This document shows positions 25,417 through 35,569 of a DNA stretch of 64,000 nt, piece after piece. The stretch spans positions 4,340,001 through 4,404,000 of the forward strand of contig NZ_CP145605.1 of NCBI RefSeq assembly GCF_036884255.1, read 5' to 3'. The notes beneath the pieces were generated by a model. The model did not search any database and had not been told where the DNA came from. It was given only the letters and a program-made list of their open reading frames with translations. The position numbers were made by a program, and so were the translations under genes. This DNA is from Paenibacillus tundrae (GTDB taxonomy: Bacteria; Bacillota; Bacilli; Paenibacillales; Paenibacillaceae). How positions within the stretch are numbered: position 1 is the stretch's first letter; every line of letters begins with the position of its first letter.

Positions 25417-27626
25417 GATGCATTAACGACTTCCTTGGTTCTCCCCTTGGCCTTACCGTTACCATTGCCATTGCCATTCCCTTGATCCATCGCTGAGGTG
25501 TCTCCCTCTTCGTTGTCAGTTTCACCATCCGCAGGCGTTGACTCAGGTTCACCTTCCTGGTTGGTTTCCGTATTATCCTCTTCCACATTTCCTGGATCCG
25601 GTTGTTGCTCATCCGGTGGTGGCTGCACGCCGCCCTCAGGCTCAATAGAAGGTACAACAACGGTTCCATTCTTGGCATCAATGTAGGTAACAAGGTACGT
25701 ATCAAGGAATTTCCCATCCCGATAGACGGACACAGCGCCATTCTCATTTGGTGCAAGTACCAGTGGGATCGTCAACGCTTGGTTAGACTTGTTAATGGTA
25801 CGTGTTCCCCACTCTTGGTTTTTGCCACGTGCATCTTCAAATGTAATTCGAATACTGCTGTTTTTGCCCTCTTCTTTTGGTGAGACATTAATATTAAACG
25901 AATATTCTAACGCTTCTGGCGGATATCCTGTACTGATGTAAATAGTAATATTGTCACCAGGACTAACCTCTGCACCCGCTTCAAAAGGCCATTGTTGGGT
26001 TACTTTACCGCGGTCAATGGTATAACTTGACTCTTCTTGAACCTGAGCTAGCGTTAATCCGGCGGATTTAAGCAAACGCTCCGCTTCACTACGGGTTTGA
26101 TTTTTAAGATCAGGCATCTTAATCGTTTCAGCGCCTCTACTTACGGTTAAAACAATTTGAACTGATTCCAGATCGAAATCTTCATTGACTCCAGGCGTCT
26201 GGGAGATCACGTTTCCGGATTGGACTTCGTTGGAATACTCGTCTTTACGCTGAATTTGTTCCTCTTTAATACCCAGAGCAGTCAGACTTTTCACAGCAGC
26301 ATCATAGGAGGAGCCTTTGACATCTATCATTTTGGTCGGCTCTTTCTCTATGCTGACACTAAGCTGGATCTCAGAGCCCTCTTTGACGACATCGCCTTCT
26401 TTTCTACTCTGATCAAAGACAATACCTGGATCAAAACCTTCTTCTGGGGCGCGAATGACCTCATTACTTACCACAAGCCCACTATCTTCCAAGATCTTGC
26501 GGGCATTTTCCTCAGTCTCGTTAATGACACTAGGAACCGTTATTTCAGGTACAACGAGCATGCCCTTGACGTACCACACCACGCCGACCATAGCTATCAG
26601 AATTAGAAGCGTCAACGAAATAAGCAGTGTTGGCTTTTTCCAATTCTTTGTTTTGCCCTTCTCTTTGCCTTCCTCAGCGTCAGATTCCATAACAGGAACT
26701 GCACCCGTTGACGTTACACCACGCGGTTCAGGCTTAATTGCAGGCATGACACGAGTTTGATCAATATCATCCTCATCCGGAAAATCAATCTTGTTTTCAT
26801 TGCGACGCTCTGGCATCAAACAAGTTTCCAGATCGGTCTGCATTTCTTTCGCCGATTGATACCGCTCGTGCGGGTTTTTACGCATAGATTTCAGAATTAC
26901 ATTTTCCACACTTTGCGGAATCAATGGATTGAATTTGCGTGGTTCATCGAATTCTTCCTGCAAATGCTTCAAAGCAACGCTAATTGGACTCTCTCCCAAA
27001 AACGGAAGCTGCCCAGTCAACATTTGATAGAGTACGATACCAAGAGAATATAAGTCCGATTTTTCGCCTGTTACAATGCCTTTGGCATGCTCAGGCGAGA
27101 AATAATGAACAGAACCGATCACAGAACCAGTCTGAGTAATCGTCGTTGAGGTTACGGCACGAGCAATTCCGAAATCCGTCACCTTCACACGCCCATTACG
27201 TCCAATCAATATGTTATGCGGTTTAATATCCCGATGAATAATCTGATTATGATGTGCGTGATCCAGGGCATCTGCGATTTGAGAAGCGATACGAACGGCT
27301 TCATCAACTTGTAGAGGCGCCCTTTCCTTTATAATTTCATTCAAGTTTTTGCCTTCGACGTATTCCATAACAATATAATGCACATCATCTTCTTGTCCTA
27401 CATCATAGATACTCACTACGTTAGGGTGAGACAGTGATGCAGCAGATTGTGCTTCTCTGCGGAAACGTCGAATAAACTCTTCGTCATGGACGAATTGCTG
27501 TCTTAACACTTTGATCGCGACATTTCGATTCAGCAGCAGATCCTGTGCTTTATATACAAGCGCCATGCCGCCGCCACCGACCCGCTCAATCACTTCATAG
27601 CGTCCGCCTAGCTGGTGCCCAATCAT
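25404..27626 (-). CDS. prkC: PASTA-domain Ser/Thr protein kinase PrkC
   Basis: Membrane kinase that senses muropeptides and cell-wall state and controls germination and stationary-phase processes. From the ATG at 27626 the 740-residue protein has a kinase domain (about 1-265) with GGGGMALVYKA, catalytic HRDIKPHN and DFGIA, a membrane helix at about 335-360, three PASTA repeats (about 365-570), and an immunoglobulin-like tail domain. A long acidic, Pro/Glu-rich C-terminus ends in a (Asn-Gly) run, more than most orthologues. Its ATG overlaps the prpC stop (ATGA); a GTG nine bases upstream is less likely. Operon prpC-prkC-rsgA-rpe. Confidence 0.96.
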   Translation of the reverse strand: MIGHQLGGRYEVIERVGGGGMALVYKAQDLLLNRNVAIKVLRQQFVHDEEFIRRFRREAQSAASLSHPNVVSIYDVGQEDDVHYIVMEYVEGKNLNEIIKERAPLQVDEAVRIASQIADALDHAHHNQIIHRDIKPHNILIGRNGRVKVTDFGIARAVTSTTITQTGSVIGSVHYFSPEHAKGIVTGEKSDLYSLGIVLYQMLTGQLPFLGESPISVALKHLQEEFDEPRKFNPLIPQSVENVILKSMRKNPHERYQSAKEMQTDLETCLMPERRNENKIDFPDEDDIDQTRVMPAIKPEPRGVTSTGAVPVMESDAEEGKEKGKTKNWKKPTLLISLTLLILIAMVGVVWYVKGMLVVPEITVPSVINETEENARKILEDSGLVVSNEVIRAPEEGFDPGIVFDQSRKEGDVVKEGSEIQLSVSIEKEPTKMIDVKGSSYDAAVKSLTALGIKEEQIQRKDEYSNEVQSGNVISQTPGVNEDFDLESVQIVLTVSRGAETIKMPDLKNQTRSEAERLLKSAGLTLAQVQEESSYTIDRGKVTQQWPFEAGAEVSPGDNITIYISTGYPPEALEYSFNINVSPKEEGKNSSIRITFEDARGKNQEWGTRTINKSNQALTIPLVLAPNENGAVSVYRDGKFLDTYLVTYIDAKNGTVVVPSIEPEGGVQPPPDEQQPDPGNVEEDNTETNQEGEPESTPADGETDNEEGDTSAMDQGNGNGNGNGKAKGRTKEVVNASSRP

Positions 27627-28396
27627 GACTCGCACCCCGTTTCCGCTACGGAACTTTCCTCTTGAGCCTCAAACAACGCAACGGTGATATTATCATCTCC
27701 GCCAGCGAGCAGAGCGAGCTGGAGTAGACGATCCGCTCGTTCCTCCAGAGGAAGATCCAGATTGCCAGCAACTTGAATGAGCTGCTCATTGCTGACCAGG
27801 TTGCTTAACCCATCACTGCATAACAAAAGGACTTCGCCCTTATCCAGCTTAACGGGATCCAAATCTACCTTTACCTCAGCATCTGTGCCAAGTGCACGAG
27901 TCAGTACATTACGACGTGGATGGTGAGAAGCGTCTTCCTTTTTAATGATACCGTTCTTTAACAAGTCATTGACCAGTGTGTGATCTTCCGTCAACTGAGT
28001 TAATGATTTGTTGGCAATTTTGTAAGCGCGGCTATCTCCGATATGACCGATAACTCCCTCAGCATCATTCAATAAGGCAGCAACCACTGTCGTCCCCATG
28101 TTATGGTACTTTTCATCTGCAGATGCTGTACGGAATATAACCTCATTCGCATGCAGTATCGCGTCGCTGAGAGCAGCAGACAAAGAGGCATGTGACAAGC
28201 CCGGTTCTAATGTACCGAGATCGCTCACGAGTGTCTCCACCGCAAGACGACTTGCGGTATCTCCCGCAAGATGTCCTCCCATGCCATCGGCAACAATGCC
28301 TAAGATATAACCTGTTTCCAAATTGCGAATCCAAGCTGAATCTTCATTAACCGAACGCACACGTCCGATATGGCTCACATGAACTGTTTTGATCAA
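27623..28396 (-). CDS. prpC: PP2C-type protein phosphatase PrpC (Stp)
   Basis: Metal-dependent Ser/Thr phosphatase that reverses PrkC phosphorylation. 257 residues with all PP2C motifs: GRVRSVNEDS, VADGMGGHLAGD, GTTVVAALL, GHIGDSRAYK, LLLCSDGLSNLV and GGDDNITVA. The start is TTG at 28396, with GAGGTGAG 6-8 bases upstream. It overlaps prkC by four bases, the usual coupling of kinase and phosphatase. Confidence 0.96.
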   Translation of the reverse strand: MIKTVHVSHIGRVRSVNEDSAWIRNLETGYILGIVADGMGGHLAGDTASRLAVETLVSDLGTLEPGLSHASLSAALSDAILHANEVIFRTASADEKYHNMGTTVVAALLNDAEGVIGHIGDSRAYKIANKSLTQLTEDHTLVNDLLKNGIIKKEDASHHPRRNVLTRALGTDAEVKVDLDPVKLDKGEVLLLCSDGLSNLVSNEQLIQVAGNLDLPLEERADRLLQLALLAGGDDNITVALFEAQEESSVAETGCES

Positions 28397-28403
28397 AACG
28401 TTC

Positions 28404-29444
28404 TCACCTCAACTCCATATGCTTGGCACGAAGCTGACCGCAAGCGGCAGCAATATCATGTCCCTGTTCACGACGAATCGTTACATTGACGCCTTGCTCC
28501 GAGAGAATTCTCTGGAAGTTAAATATATCGCTTCGTGATGTTCTTACGTATTTGCGCTCAGGCACGTGATTGACCGGAATCAAGTTAACGTGGCACAGCA
28601 TGTTCTTGAGCACACCTGCTAGTTCAGCAGCATGTTCAGGCTGATCATTAACTCCGCCAATCAGGGCATACTCAAACGTAATTCTCCGACCTGTTTTGGC
28701 CAAGTAATAACGCAAGGATTCCATAACATCTTCAAATGGGAAACGACGGTTAACCGGCATCAATTTGGAACGAAGCGCATCGTTCGGTGCGTGAATGGAG
28801 ATCGCCAGATTAATCTGTGTATCTTCATCAGCAAATTTGTAGATGTTCGGTACGATGCCGCTCGTAGATACGGTAATATGACGTTGACCGATATTCAATC
28901 CTTTTTCATGAATCATCGTGCGTAAGAAGGTCATCGTAGCTTCATAGTTTTCAAATGGTTCACCTGAACCCATGATAACAATGCTGCTGACACGCTCGCC
29001 ACGTTCATCCAGGATTTTCTGTGCCTGTACCACTTGAGCAGTAATTTCTCCAGCCGTAAGGTTACGTTTGAGACCACCCAGCGTAGAAGCACAGAATGTA
29101 CAACCAATTCGGCAACCAACCTGTGTCGTTACACAGATGCTGTTCCCGTAGTTATGCTTCATGATAACTGTTTCAATGGCATGATCATCATGCAGACCAA
29201 ACAGGAACTTAACCGTTCCATCCTTGGATTCAAATTTCGTGATTTCTGTGAGCGTTACAAATTCGAATTGCTCTGTCAATTTTTCGCGTAGTGCCTTCGG
29301 TAAGTTACTCATTTCATTAAAATCATTCACACGTTTCACGTAGATCCAGTCAAAAATCTGACCCCCACGAAACGCAGGCTCCCCGTTATTAACAGCCCAC
29401 TGCTGCAGCTCTTCTAGGGAATAATCATATATAAAAGGTTTCAT
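28404..29444 (-). CDS. rlmN: Dual-specificity 23S rRNA/tRNA adenine-C2 methyltransferase RlmN
   Basis: Radical-SAM enzyme methylating A2503 of 23S rRNA and A37 of some tRNAs. 346 residues; the CxxxCxxC cluster is in [13 protein letters not shown] (about residues 113-125), followed by GSGEPFENY and HAPND. The C-terminal catalytic cysteine is in AACGQL, the N-terminal RNA-binding domain is intact. It lies 7 bases upstream of prpC. The 70 bases before it hold no strong Shine-Dalgarno, but an AGGTG is present. Confidence 0.97.
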   Translation of the reverse strand: MKPFIYDYSLEELQQWAVNNGEPAFRGGQIFDWIYVKRVNDFNEMSNLPKALREKLTEQFEFVTLTEITKFESKDGTVKFLFGLHDDHAIETVIMKHNYGNSICVTTQVGCRIGCTFCASTLGGLKRNLTAGEITAQVVQAQKILDERGERVSSIVIMGSGEPFENYEATMTFLRTMIHEKGLNIGQRHITVSTSGIVPNIYKFADEDTQINLAISIHAPNDALRSKLMPVNRRFPFEDVMESLRYYLAKTGRRITFEYALIGGVNDQPEHAAELAGVLKNMLCHVNLIPVNHVPERKYVRTSRSDIFNFQRILSEQGVNVTIRREQGHDIAAACGQLRAKHMELR

Positions 29445-29513
29445 TTTGTTTTCAACACCTATTCCTTCTTTTCATTTAGATTGAACTATAAATATTTACA
29501 CTTCCACTCCGAT

Positions 29514-29624
29514 GACAGAATAACCTTCCGATCGCTGTTATCCCCAGATTTTTTGAATTCTCTTTTGCAAAGAGAAAATCCGGTGATAAAGGCGAACGCT
29601 TCGCTTCTTCACGTTATTTCTGTC
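29514..29624. repeat. Long imperfect palindrome between rsmB and rlmN
   Basis: Ends GACAGAATAAC and GTTATTTCTGTC are inverted; inside, GTTATCCCCAGATTTT pairs with AAAATCCGGTGATAAA, and the centre is TTCTCTTT-TGC-AAAGAGAA. The whole 111 bases can fold into one long arm. It differs in sequence from the GTTCAAAAAG family and occurs once in the window. The surrounding stretch 29445-29888 shows no gene. Confidence 0.7.
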
Positions 29625-29888
29625 CTCTCCGTTCTCGTGTAAATGTCTAATTCAATCTATATAGCTTCCTTCTTATCGTTCCATTCGTCCTATTCTATCA
29701 TAAAGACCACTTTACATCCATGTATACCCTCGGAGCACACACTTCATGCATTATAACACCTCTATGCGCCTATCGCACCCTAAGATCGTTCGCCAATCAC
29801 GAAAATCGCCCACTTCTATGGCCTAATGATGTGATATTAAAGTGTTCAAACATTTCATTATGACCTTCAAAAAAGACATGCTTCTCAC

Positions 29889-29920
29889 AAAGAAATCCGC
29901 CGAAGTTTCCCTCGGCGGCT
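29889..29920 (-). terminator. Terminator of the rsmB operon segment
   Basis: CCGCCGAAG/CTCGGCGG stem with a short loop, followed on the minus strand by ATTTCTTTG, 22 bases after the rsmB stop. Confidence 0.8.
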
Positions 29921-29941
29921 CTTGCTACAACGCTATACGAT

Positions 29942-31459
29942 TCATCCATTCGCCGTACGGATCAAACGGGCAATGTAAAATCCGTCGCTGTGTGCATATT
30001 GCGGCAAAATTTGCACACCTCCGTTGACTGATCTCCATTCAGCCAATGCCGTATCAGACCATGTCGAATCAGCCGCTTCGAATTCAGGATGACGTTGCAA
30101 GAAGTCAGACACCATCATTTCATTTTCCGCTGGTTCAATCGTACATGTGCTGTATATCAGCATCCCTCCTGGCTTCAGAAGTGGAGCTACACGATCAAGC
30201 AACTCACGCTGTAGACCCGAAATGTCGTCGATATCTTCAGGAGACTTCGTCCATTTGACATCTGGCTTGCGACGGATAACACCAAGACCTGAGCATGGCG
30301 CATCCAGCAAAATCCGATCAAATGAAGCGGCAGGATAACGTTCATTCAGATCTAGTGCATCACCCGTAACGGCATCAATACAGCCTAATCCCAGACGATC
30401 CGCCTGATCCATAATCAATTGACGTTTATGAGCATGCAGGTCATTCGCTATAATTCGCCCACGATCTTGCATTTTCTCAGCCATATGTGCTGTCTTGCCA
30501 CCAGGGGCTGCACAGCAATCCAGCACGGTTTGTCCTTCTTCGGGCGCGACCGCTTCAGCCACCAGCATGGAACTCTCATCCTGCACAGATAACAGACCAT
30601 CACGATACCAGGATGTAAGAGCCATATTGCCTCCGCTACGCACCAGAATACCATCAGGACTCAGTCGGGAAGGCTCCACCGTTGCTCCCGCGCTCTCCAT
30701 CTCGCCCATCAGCTTCTCTCGTGTTGTCATCGTTGTATTCACACGAACACTGACCGCAGGAGGCTCATTATTGGCACGGCAGATGTCTTCTGCTGTCTCT
30801 TCACCATATTGAGCGATCCAGCGCTCTACCATCCACAGTGGGTGTGAATGCTCCAGCGCAATCCGTTCAGCAACAGGCAGATTATCCGGTATCCGAAGCT
30901 CATTGCGATTACGAATCATATTCCGCAAAACGCCATTCACCATACCAGAAATACCTTGGTGACCCAGCTTTTTCGCAAGATTCACCGCTTCACTGACAAC
31001 GGCATGCTCAGGAATCCGATCCAGATACAACATTTGATACACACTGATCCGTAACAAGCTTCTTACCCACGGCTGTAACTTAGACACACCTTTGGCTACA
31101 TAACGCTCCAAATAATAATCCAGTGTGTTCAGCCTTGCGATTGTTCCATAGACTAATTCGGTCGCTAAACCTACGTCTGCTGGACTTAAATCAGCTTCTT
31201 TTAATCGGCGATTCAACTCTAGATTGCTGTATGCTCCATCCTGTTCAACTGCACTAAGTACCTTTACGGCAACGTTACGGGCAGAGGTTTTGGGACCAGA
31301 AGAGCGTTCAGCCCCTCGTGAAGCAGGCCTAGCAGCGCTTTTATTTTGAGTATGCGCAGGTTTGCCGTTGCTCTGATCCTTCTTAGAGTGGGTACGCGTC
31401 GTTGAATGTTGTGCTTGTTTCCCCTGACCTGATGTACGGCCTGATGTATTTCCGTTCAT
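29942..31459 (-). CDS. rsmB: 16S rRNA (cytosine-967-C5)-methyltransferase RsmB (Sun)
   Basis: Methylates C967 of 16S rRNA using SAM. 505 residues: an N-terminal Ser/Thr/Gln/Lys-rich extension of about 58 residues that looks disordered, a NusB-like domain (about 60-195), then the Rossmann methyltransferase with DCCAAPGGKT, the motif IV cysteine in DAPCSGLGV and the motif VI cysteine in STCTIEPAEN. The extension is not part of the standard enzyme (about 440-450 residues); its start ATG overlaps the fmt stop (ATGA), which supports it. Its role is unknown, possibly RNA binding. Confidence 0.95.
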   Translation of the reverse strand: MNGNTSGRTSGQGKQAQHSTTRTHSKKDQSNGKPAHTQNKSAARPASRGAERSSGPKTSARNVAVKVLSAVEQDGAYSNLELNRRLKEADLSPADVGLATELVYGTIARLNTLDYYLERYVAKGVSKLQPWVRSLLRISVYQMLYLDRIPEHAVVSEAVNLAKKLGHQGISGMVNGVLRNMIRNRNELRIPDNLPVAERIALEHSHPLWMVERWIAQYGEETAEDICRANNEPPAVSVRVNTTMTTREKLMGEMESAGATVEPSRLSPDGILVRSGGNMALTSWYRDGLLSVQDESSMLVAEAVAPEEGQTVLDCCAAPGGKTAHMAEKMQDRGRIIANDLHAHKRQLIMDQADRLGLGCIDAVTGDALDLNERYPAASFDRILLDAPCSGLGVIRRKPDVKWTKSPEDIDDISGLQRELLDRVAPLLKPGGMLIYSTCTIEPAENEMMVSDFLQRHPEFEAADSTWSDTALAEWRSVNGGVQILPQYAHSDGFYIARLIRTANG

Positions 31460-32409
31460 CGCAGCACCGTGCCTGGTTTCAAGGTACCACCACGACCAAA
31501 GTCTACAGCCTTCATCACTTTTTTACCTGCCGGCTGAACTTCAGTCAACCAGAGTGAACCGCTGCCTGTTGACACCTCGATACCATTAGCACCCAGTTGC
31601 AGAACAGTGCCCGGCTCGGTTTGACCCGTTTGAGAAGCTCCTTGTGCATCTGGATGATTTGGATTCGTCGCTGCCCATACTTTGAAGACTTGATCATCCC
31701 ACATGGTGAATGCTCCAGAGAATGGCACAAGACCACGGATCTGATTAAACAGCTCTCGTGAGGAGCGACTCCAGTCTAGTTTTTCATCTTCTCGAGTCAG
31801 ATTACGGGCATACGAAGCTTCGGCATCATCCTGAGGGACAGCCGTTGTTTCTCCTGCTATTAATCTAGGCATCTCTTCCTGTAACAATTTAGAGCCTGCT
31901 TCACTCAGCTTGATAAACATCGAGCCTGATGTATCTTCATCCGTGATTGGTACTTCTACGCGGGAGATCATGTCCCCGGTGTCCAGTCCTTCTGCCATAT
32001 ACATGAGCGTTACTCCAGTAACCGACTCCCCATTGATAATGGAGCGTTGAATTGGGGCACCTCCACGATATTTAGGCAAAAGCGATCCATGTACGTTCAC
32101 ACAGCCACGAACAGGCATGTCCAACACGGCTTTGGGCAGAATCTGCCCAAATGCTGCGGTAACAATGAGATCAGGTTTCCACTCTGCAAGCCGAGCCACT
32201 GCTTCTGGATCACGAAGTTTAACCGGTTGAAACACAGGCAAGCCATAACGCTCAGCTGCAGCTTTCACAGGTGTTGGTGTGAGTATCTTTTTGCGGCCTT
32301 GTGGTTTATCCGGCTGTGTTACGACACCGACCACATTGTATCCTTCCGCAATTAGCATATCTAGAGAAGGAACAGCAAAATCTGGGGTTCCCATAAAAAC
32401 AATATTCAA
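31456..32409 (-). CDS. fmt: Methionyl-tRNA formyltransferase
   Basis: Formylates initiator Met-tRNA with 10-formyl-THF. About 317 residues with IVFMGTPDFAVPSL, the folate-site HGSLLPKYRGGAPIQ, and the C-terminal tRNA-binding domain with GSLWLTEVQPAGKK. A TTG at 32409 is the best start: AAGGAG lies 8 bases upstream, and it aligns with normal Fmt N-termini, whereas the ATG six bases earlier sits only two bases from the ribosome site. It overlaps rsmB by four bases and follows def by 12 bases. Confidence 0.95.
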   Translation of the reverse strand: MNIVFMGTPDFAVPSLDMLIAEGYNVVGVVTQPDKPQGRKKILTPTPVKAAAERYGLPVFQPVKLRDPEAVARLAEWKPDLIVTAAFGQILPKAVLDMPVRGCVNVHGSLLPKYRGGAPIQRSIINGESVTGVTLMYMAEGLDTGDMISRVEVPITDEDTSGSMFIKLSEAGSKLLQEEMPRLIAGETTAVPQDDAEASYARNLTREDEKLDWSRSSRELFNQIRGLVPFSGAFTMWDDQVFKVWAATNPNHPDAQGASQTGQTEPGTVLQLGANGIEVSTGSGSLWLTEVQPAGKKVMKAVDFGRGGTLKPGTVLR

Positions 32410-32421
32410 ATCCATCACTCC

Positions 32422-32910
32422 TTAATTACGTCGAGGTCCTGTCTGATCCGCAGAAATTTCGTACACTTTCTCGGCAATATCAGTAAAGAGAACTCCATCC
32501 AGATGATCAATTTCATGTTGGAATGCACGGGACAACAGACCGCTGCCCGTAATAATCAGTTCATTACCTTCACGATCCAGTCCTTTGACGGTCACCGTCT
32601 CAAAGCGACGTACATCCCCATTAATTCCAGGAATACTCAAGCAACCTTCCGGTCCGAACTGCTCGCCTTCACTTGAGATAATTTCAGGATTAATCATTTT
32701 GATCAGGCCCTGTTCATCTCCAGCATCAATAACAATCAAACGCTTCAAAATACCTACTTGTGGCGCCGCAAGCCCTACACCCTCAGCATCGTACATCGTA
32801 TCTGCCATATCATCCAGCAGCTTTTGTACATTCGGTGTGACTTTGGTTACTTCCTTAGCTCTTTTGTGTAGCACTTCATCCGGTTCTTTCACGATAATGC
32901 GAATCGACAT
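32422..32910 (-). CDS. def: Peptide deformylase
   Basis: Removes the N-formyl group from nascent proteins. 162 residues with all three metal-site motifs: GVGLAAPQVGI, PEGCLSIPG (Cys ligand) and QHEIDHLDGVLF (two His ligands and the catalytic Glu). GGAAGGTG lies upstream of the ATG at 32910. Placed between priA and fmt as in other Bacilli; def-fmt linkage reflects their paired action on initiator Met. Confidence 0.97.
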   Translation of the reverse strand: MSIRIIVKEPDEVLHKRAKEVTKVTPNVQKLLDDMADTMYDAEGVGLAAPQVGILKRLIVIDAGDEQGLIKMINPEIISSEGEQFGPEGCLSIPGINGDVRRFETVTVKGLDREGNELIITGSGLLSRAFQHEIDHLDGVLFTDIAEKVYEISADQTGPRRN

Positions 32911-33018
32911 GTTGTAAGCACCTTCCTAATCCTCATCATAATTTCAAGACATCAAGCTGTGTAGTTATATCTCCAGCTATGATGCATGTTTTTACTAATC
33001 TATGTTTATACCGCCTGT

Positions 33019-35568
33019 TCACATTAACATTTGCGGGTCTACATCAAGACTAATTAGCAACTTCTGCGCTTGCACATCATCGTCCATGCGCCGAGCTGTC
33101 GCTAGAGCGAGCCCAATAGCGTCTACATCCCCACGCCATTTTATCATACATTGGAATCTGTATCTATTCTTGATCCGAGGAATCGGCGATGCTACAGGCC
33201 CGAGTACGTCAAAGGCTTCGTTACTAAAACGATCCAAACTGCCTAACCAGCCTGCTGCGTTTGCACGTTCTTTTAACATTCGCGTGTAGTTTTCAGCAAG
33301 CCGGATCAGCACTGGTAGTTGCTCGTGTGAAAAAGTCACCAGAATGAGCCGACAGTATGGTGGATATTGAAGATTACGTCGATGCAGCAATTCTTCTCGT
33401 ACAAACGATACATAATCATGCTGACTAGCATGACCGATCGAGTAGTGCTCTGGCGTATAAGATTGCACAAAAACTTCACCTGGAAGCTGATGTCGTCCTG
33501 CCCTGCCGGCAACTTGAGTTAGCAGCTGGAATGTTTTTTCTGCAGCTCGGAAATCAGGTAAATTCAATGCCGAATCGGCCGTAATGACCCCTACCAGCGT
33601 CACATCTGGGAAGTCCAACCCTTTAGCGACCATCTGTGTACCCAGCAGGACATCTGCCTTCTTCTCCCGAAACTGCTTCAGCAACTTCTCGTGCGAACCC
33701 TTCTCAGTTGTTGTATCCACATCCATCCGAATGACGCGAATTCCGGGGAATAACTTAGCAAGCTCTTCCTCTACACGCTGAGTCCCTGTTCCGAAGTATC
33801 GAATGTGTTCACTTCCGCAATCCGGACACACTTCCGGAGCCGCTTCCGCATAACCACAATAGTGACAACGAAGATTATTAGATCGTTGGTGGTACGTCAG
33901 GGAAATATCACACTCTGGGCAACCGGCTACATAACCACAACTTCGGCACATCACAAAAGTAGAGTATCCGCGCCGGTTTAGAAGCAGCACCGTTTGTTCT
34001 CCACGTTCCAAGCGTTCCTCCAGACCTTTGTGTAACGCCCGGCTGAACATCGAACGATTGCCGTCCTTAAGTTCCTCACGCATATCAATAATGCGCACGT
34101 CAGGCAAGTTATTACCAAGAGCTCGCGTTGGCATCTCCAGCAGGAGTGGTGCGAATTCATCATTACTTTGAGAGCGAGCAGCGTAATAACTTTCTAGCGA
34201 GGGCGTCGCAGAACCAAGAACGACAACGGCTTGGTGCTGCTGGGCTCTTTTTACCGCAACATCACGAGCATGATATTTTGGCGTTTCCTCTTGCTTGTAG
34301 GAGGTCTCATGCTCCTCATCCATAATAATTAATCCAAGACGGCTGAACGGTGCAAACACCGCTGATCGTGCGCCAATCGCCACCTTGACCTGACCCTCTC
34401 TAATTTTACGCCATTCATCGTAACGCTCCCCACCTGACAGACGACTGTGCATAACCGCAACTTGATCCCCAAAGCGTCCTTTAAAACGCTCAACCATTTG
34501 AGGAGTCAAGGCAATTTCGGGTACAAGCACGATGGCCTGCCGATCCTGGTCAATGCACTGTTGTATCGTTTGCAGATAGACTTCCGTTTTGCCACTTCCT
34601 GTTACACCATGAAGCAAAAAGACGCCGTGGCGTCTCTCCAGTAATCTACCGTTGATGCTATCATACACATGTTGCTGTTCCGGCGTGAGCAAGAGCGGTT
34701 CGGTCGCCCGAAACTTCCTGCCCTGATAAGGATCACGAAAGACTTCAACATCCTCTGTTACGAGTAATCCCTTCTCTTCCAGTCCTTTGACAGTGGCCGC
34801 AGATACCTGAAGCGTTGACAACAATTCCTTCATTGGCATAGGCAACAGTTCTTTCATCTCGAGCAAAAAGGACAATACTTCCTTCTGACGCTGCGCCTTC
34901 GCTGGAAATGCATCAAGTGCTTCTTGTGCTGCCGAGGCGTCAACCGCAAGATCCACAGACTTCATCATCTTTTTGCCCATTTTATCCTTGATGGCCTGGC
35001 TTTCTAACAATATGCCGCCTAGAAGCAGTTTTTTGATTAAGGGTGCATGATTAGGGTACTTTCGACTTAGCTGTTGAAGAGGGACTTGTCCACGGCTTTG
35101 TACGAACCGAATGATATCCTGCTGTACCTTCTCCGTAGTTGATTCTTCTCCCCACACAAAAAGAACCTCTTCATTCGGCGACGAATTCGCCGTCTTAGCA
35201 TCGAGTGCATCTCCAATAGAGATGTAACGCTCTGCTTTTCCTTTTAAAGCTGTGGGTACCATCACCTGCAAAGATAGAATGCGATTGCTCGCATAACGAT
35301 CACTCATCCATTCTGCTAGTTCCACCAGATCTTTGGACAACGGCGGAACAATATCTAGCAGCTCCTGAACAGGCTTGAGCTTAAATGTCTCATTTCCAGT
35401 GCGAGGTACGAGATCAACGACGAATCCCTGCACCGTCCGATGTCCAAAAGGTACACCTACCCGACTGCCAATTTCGATCCATTCTCGCATCGATTCTGGC
35501 ACAAGATAATCAAAAGGTCGGTCGGTTTCCTTCACAGGAACATCGACAATCACCTTGGCGATCTCCAT
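33019..35568 (-). CDS. priA: Primosomal replication-restart helicase PriA
   Basis: DNA helicase that reloads DnaB at repaired forks. 849 residues: an N-terminal 3-prime DNA-binding domain (MEIAKVIVDVPVKETDRPFDY), a winged helix, Walker A GVTGSGKTEVY, Walker B DEEH, SATPSLES, and a zinc-binding region with eight cysteines (CRSCGYVAGCPEC to CHYCG and CPDCGS), then TQMVAKGLDFPDV and QVAGRAGR. The ATG at 35568 follows the coaBC stop by one base and has GGGGGG as ribosome site; the longer in-frame start would overlap coaBC. Confidence 0.97.
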   Translation of the reverse strand: MEIAKVIVDVPVKETDRPFDYLVPESMREWIEIGSRVGVPFGHRTVQGFVVDLVPRTGNETFKLKPVQELLDIVPPLSKDLVELAEWMSDRYASNRILSLQVMVPTALKGKAERYISIGDALDAKTANSSPNEEVLFVWGEESTTEKVQQDIIRFVQSRGQVPLQQLSRKYPNHAPLIKKLLLGGILLESQAIKDKMGKKMMKSVDLAVDASAAQEALDAFPAKAQRQKEVLSFLLEMKELLPMPMKELLSTLQVSAATVKGLEEKGLLVTEDVEVFRDPYQGRKFRATEPLLLTPEQQHVYDSINGRLLERRHGVFLLHGVTGSGKTEVYLQTIQQCIDQDRQAIVLVPEIALTPQMVERFKGRFGDQVAVMHSRLSGGERYDEWRKIREGQVKVAIGARSAVFAPFSRLGLIIMDEEHETSYKQEETPKYHARDVAVKRAQQHQAVVVLGSATPSLESYYAARSQSNDEFAPLLLEMPTRALGNNLPDVRIIDMREELKDGNRSMFSRALHKGLEERLERGEQTVLLLNRRGYSTFVMCRSCGYVAGCPECDISLTYHQRSNNLRCHYCGYAEAAPEVCPDCGSEHIRYFGTGTQRVEEELAKLFPGIRVIRMDVDTTTEKGSHEKLLKQFREKKADVLLGTQMVAKGLDFPDVTLVGVITADSALNLPDFRAAEKTFQLLTQVAGRAGRHQLPGEVFVQSYTPEHYSIGHASQHDYVSFVREELLHRRNLQYPPYCRLILVTFSHEQLPVLIRLAENYTRMLKERANAAGWLGSLDRFSNEAFDVLGPVASPIPRIKNRYRFQCMIKWRGDVDAIGLALATARRMDDDVQAQKLLISLDVDPQMLM

Positions 35569-35569
35569 A

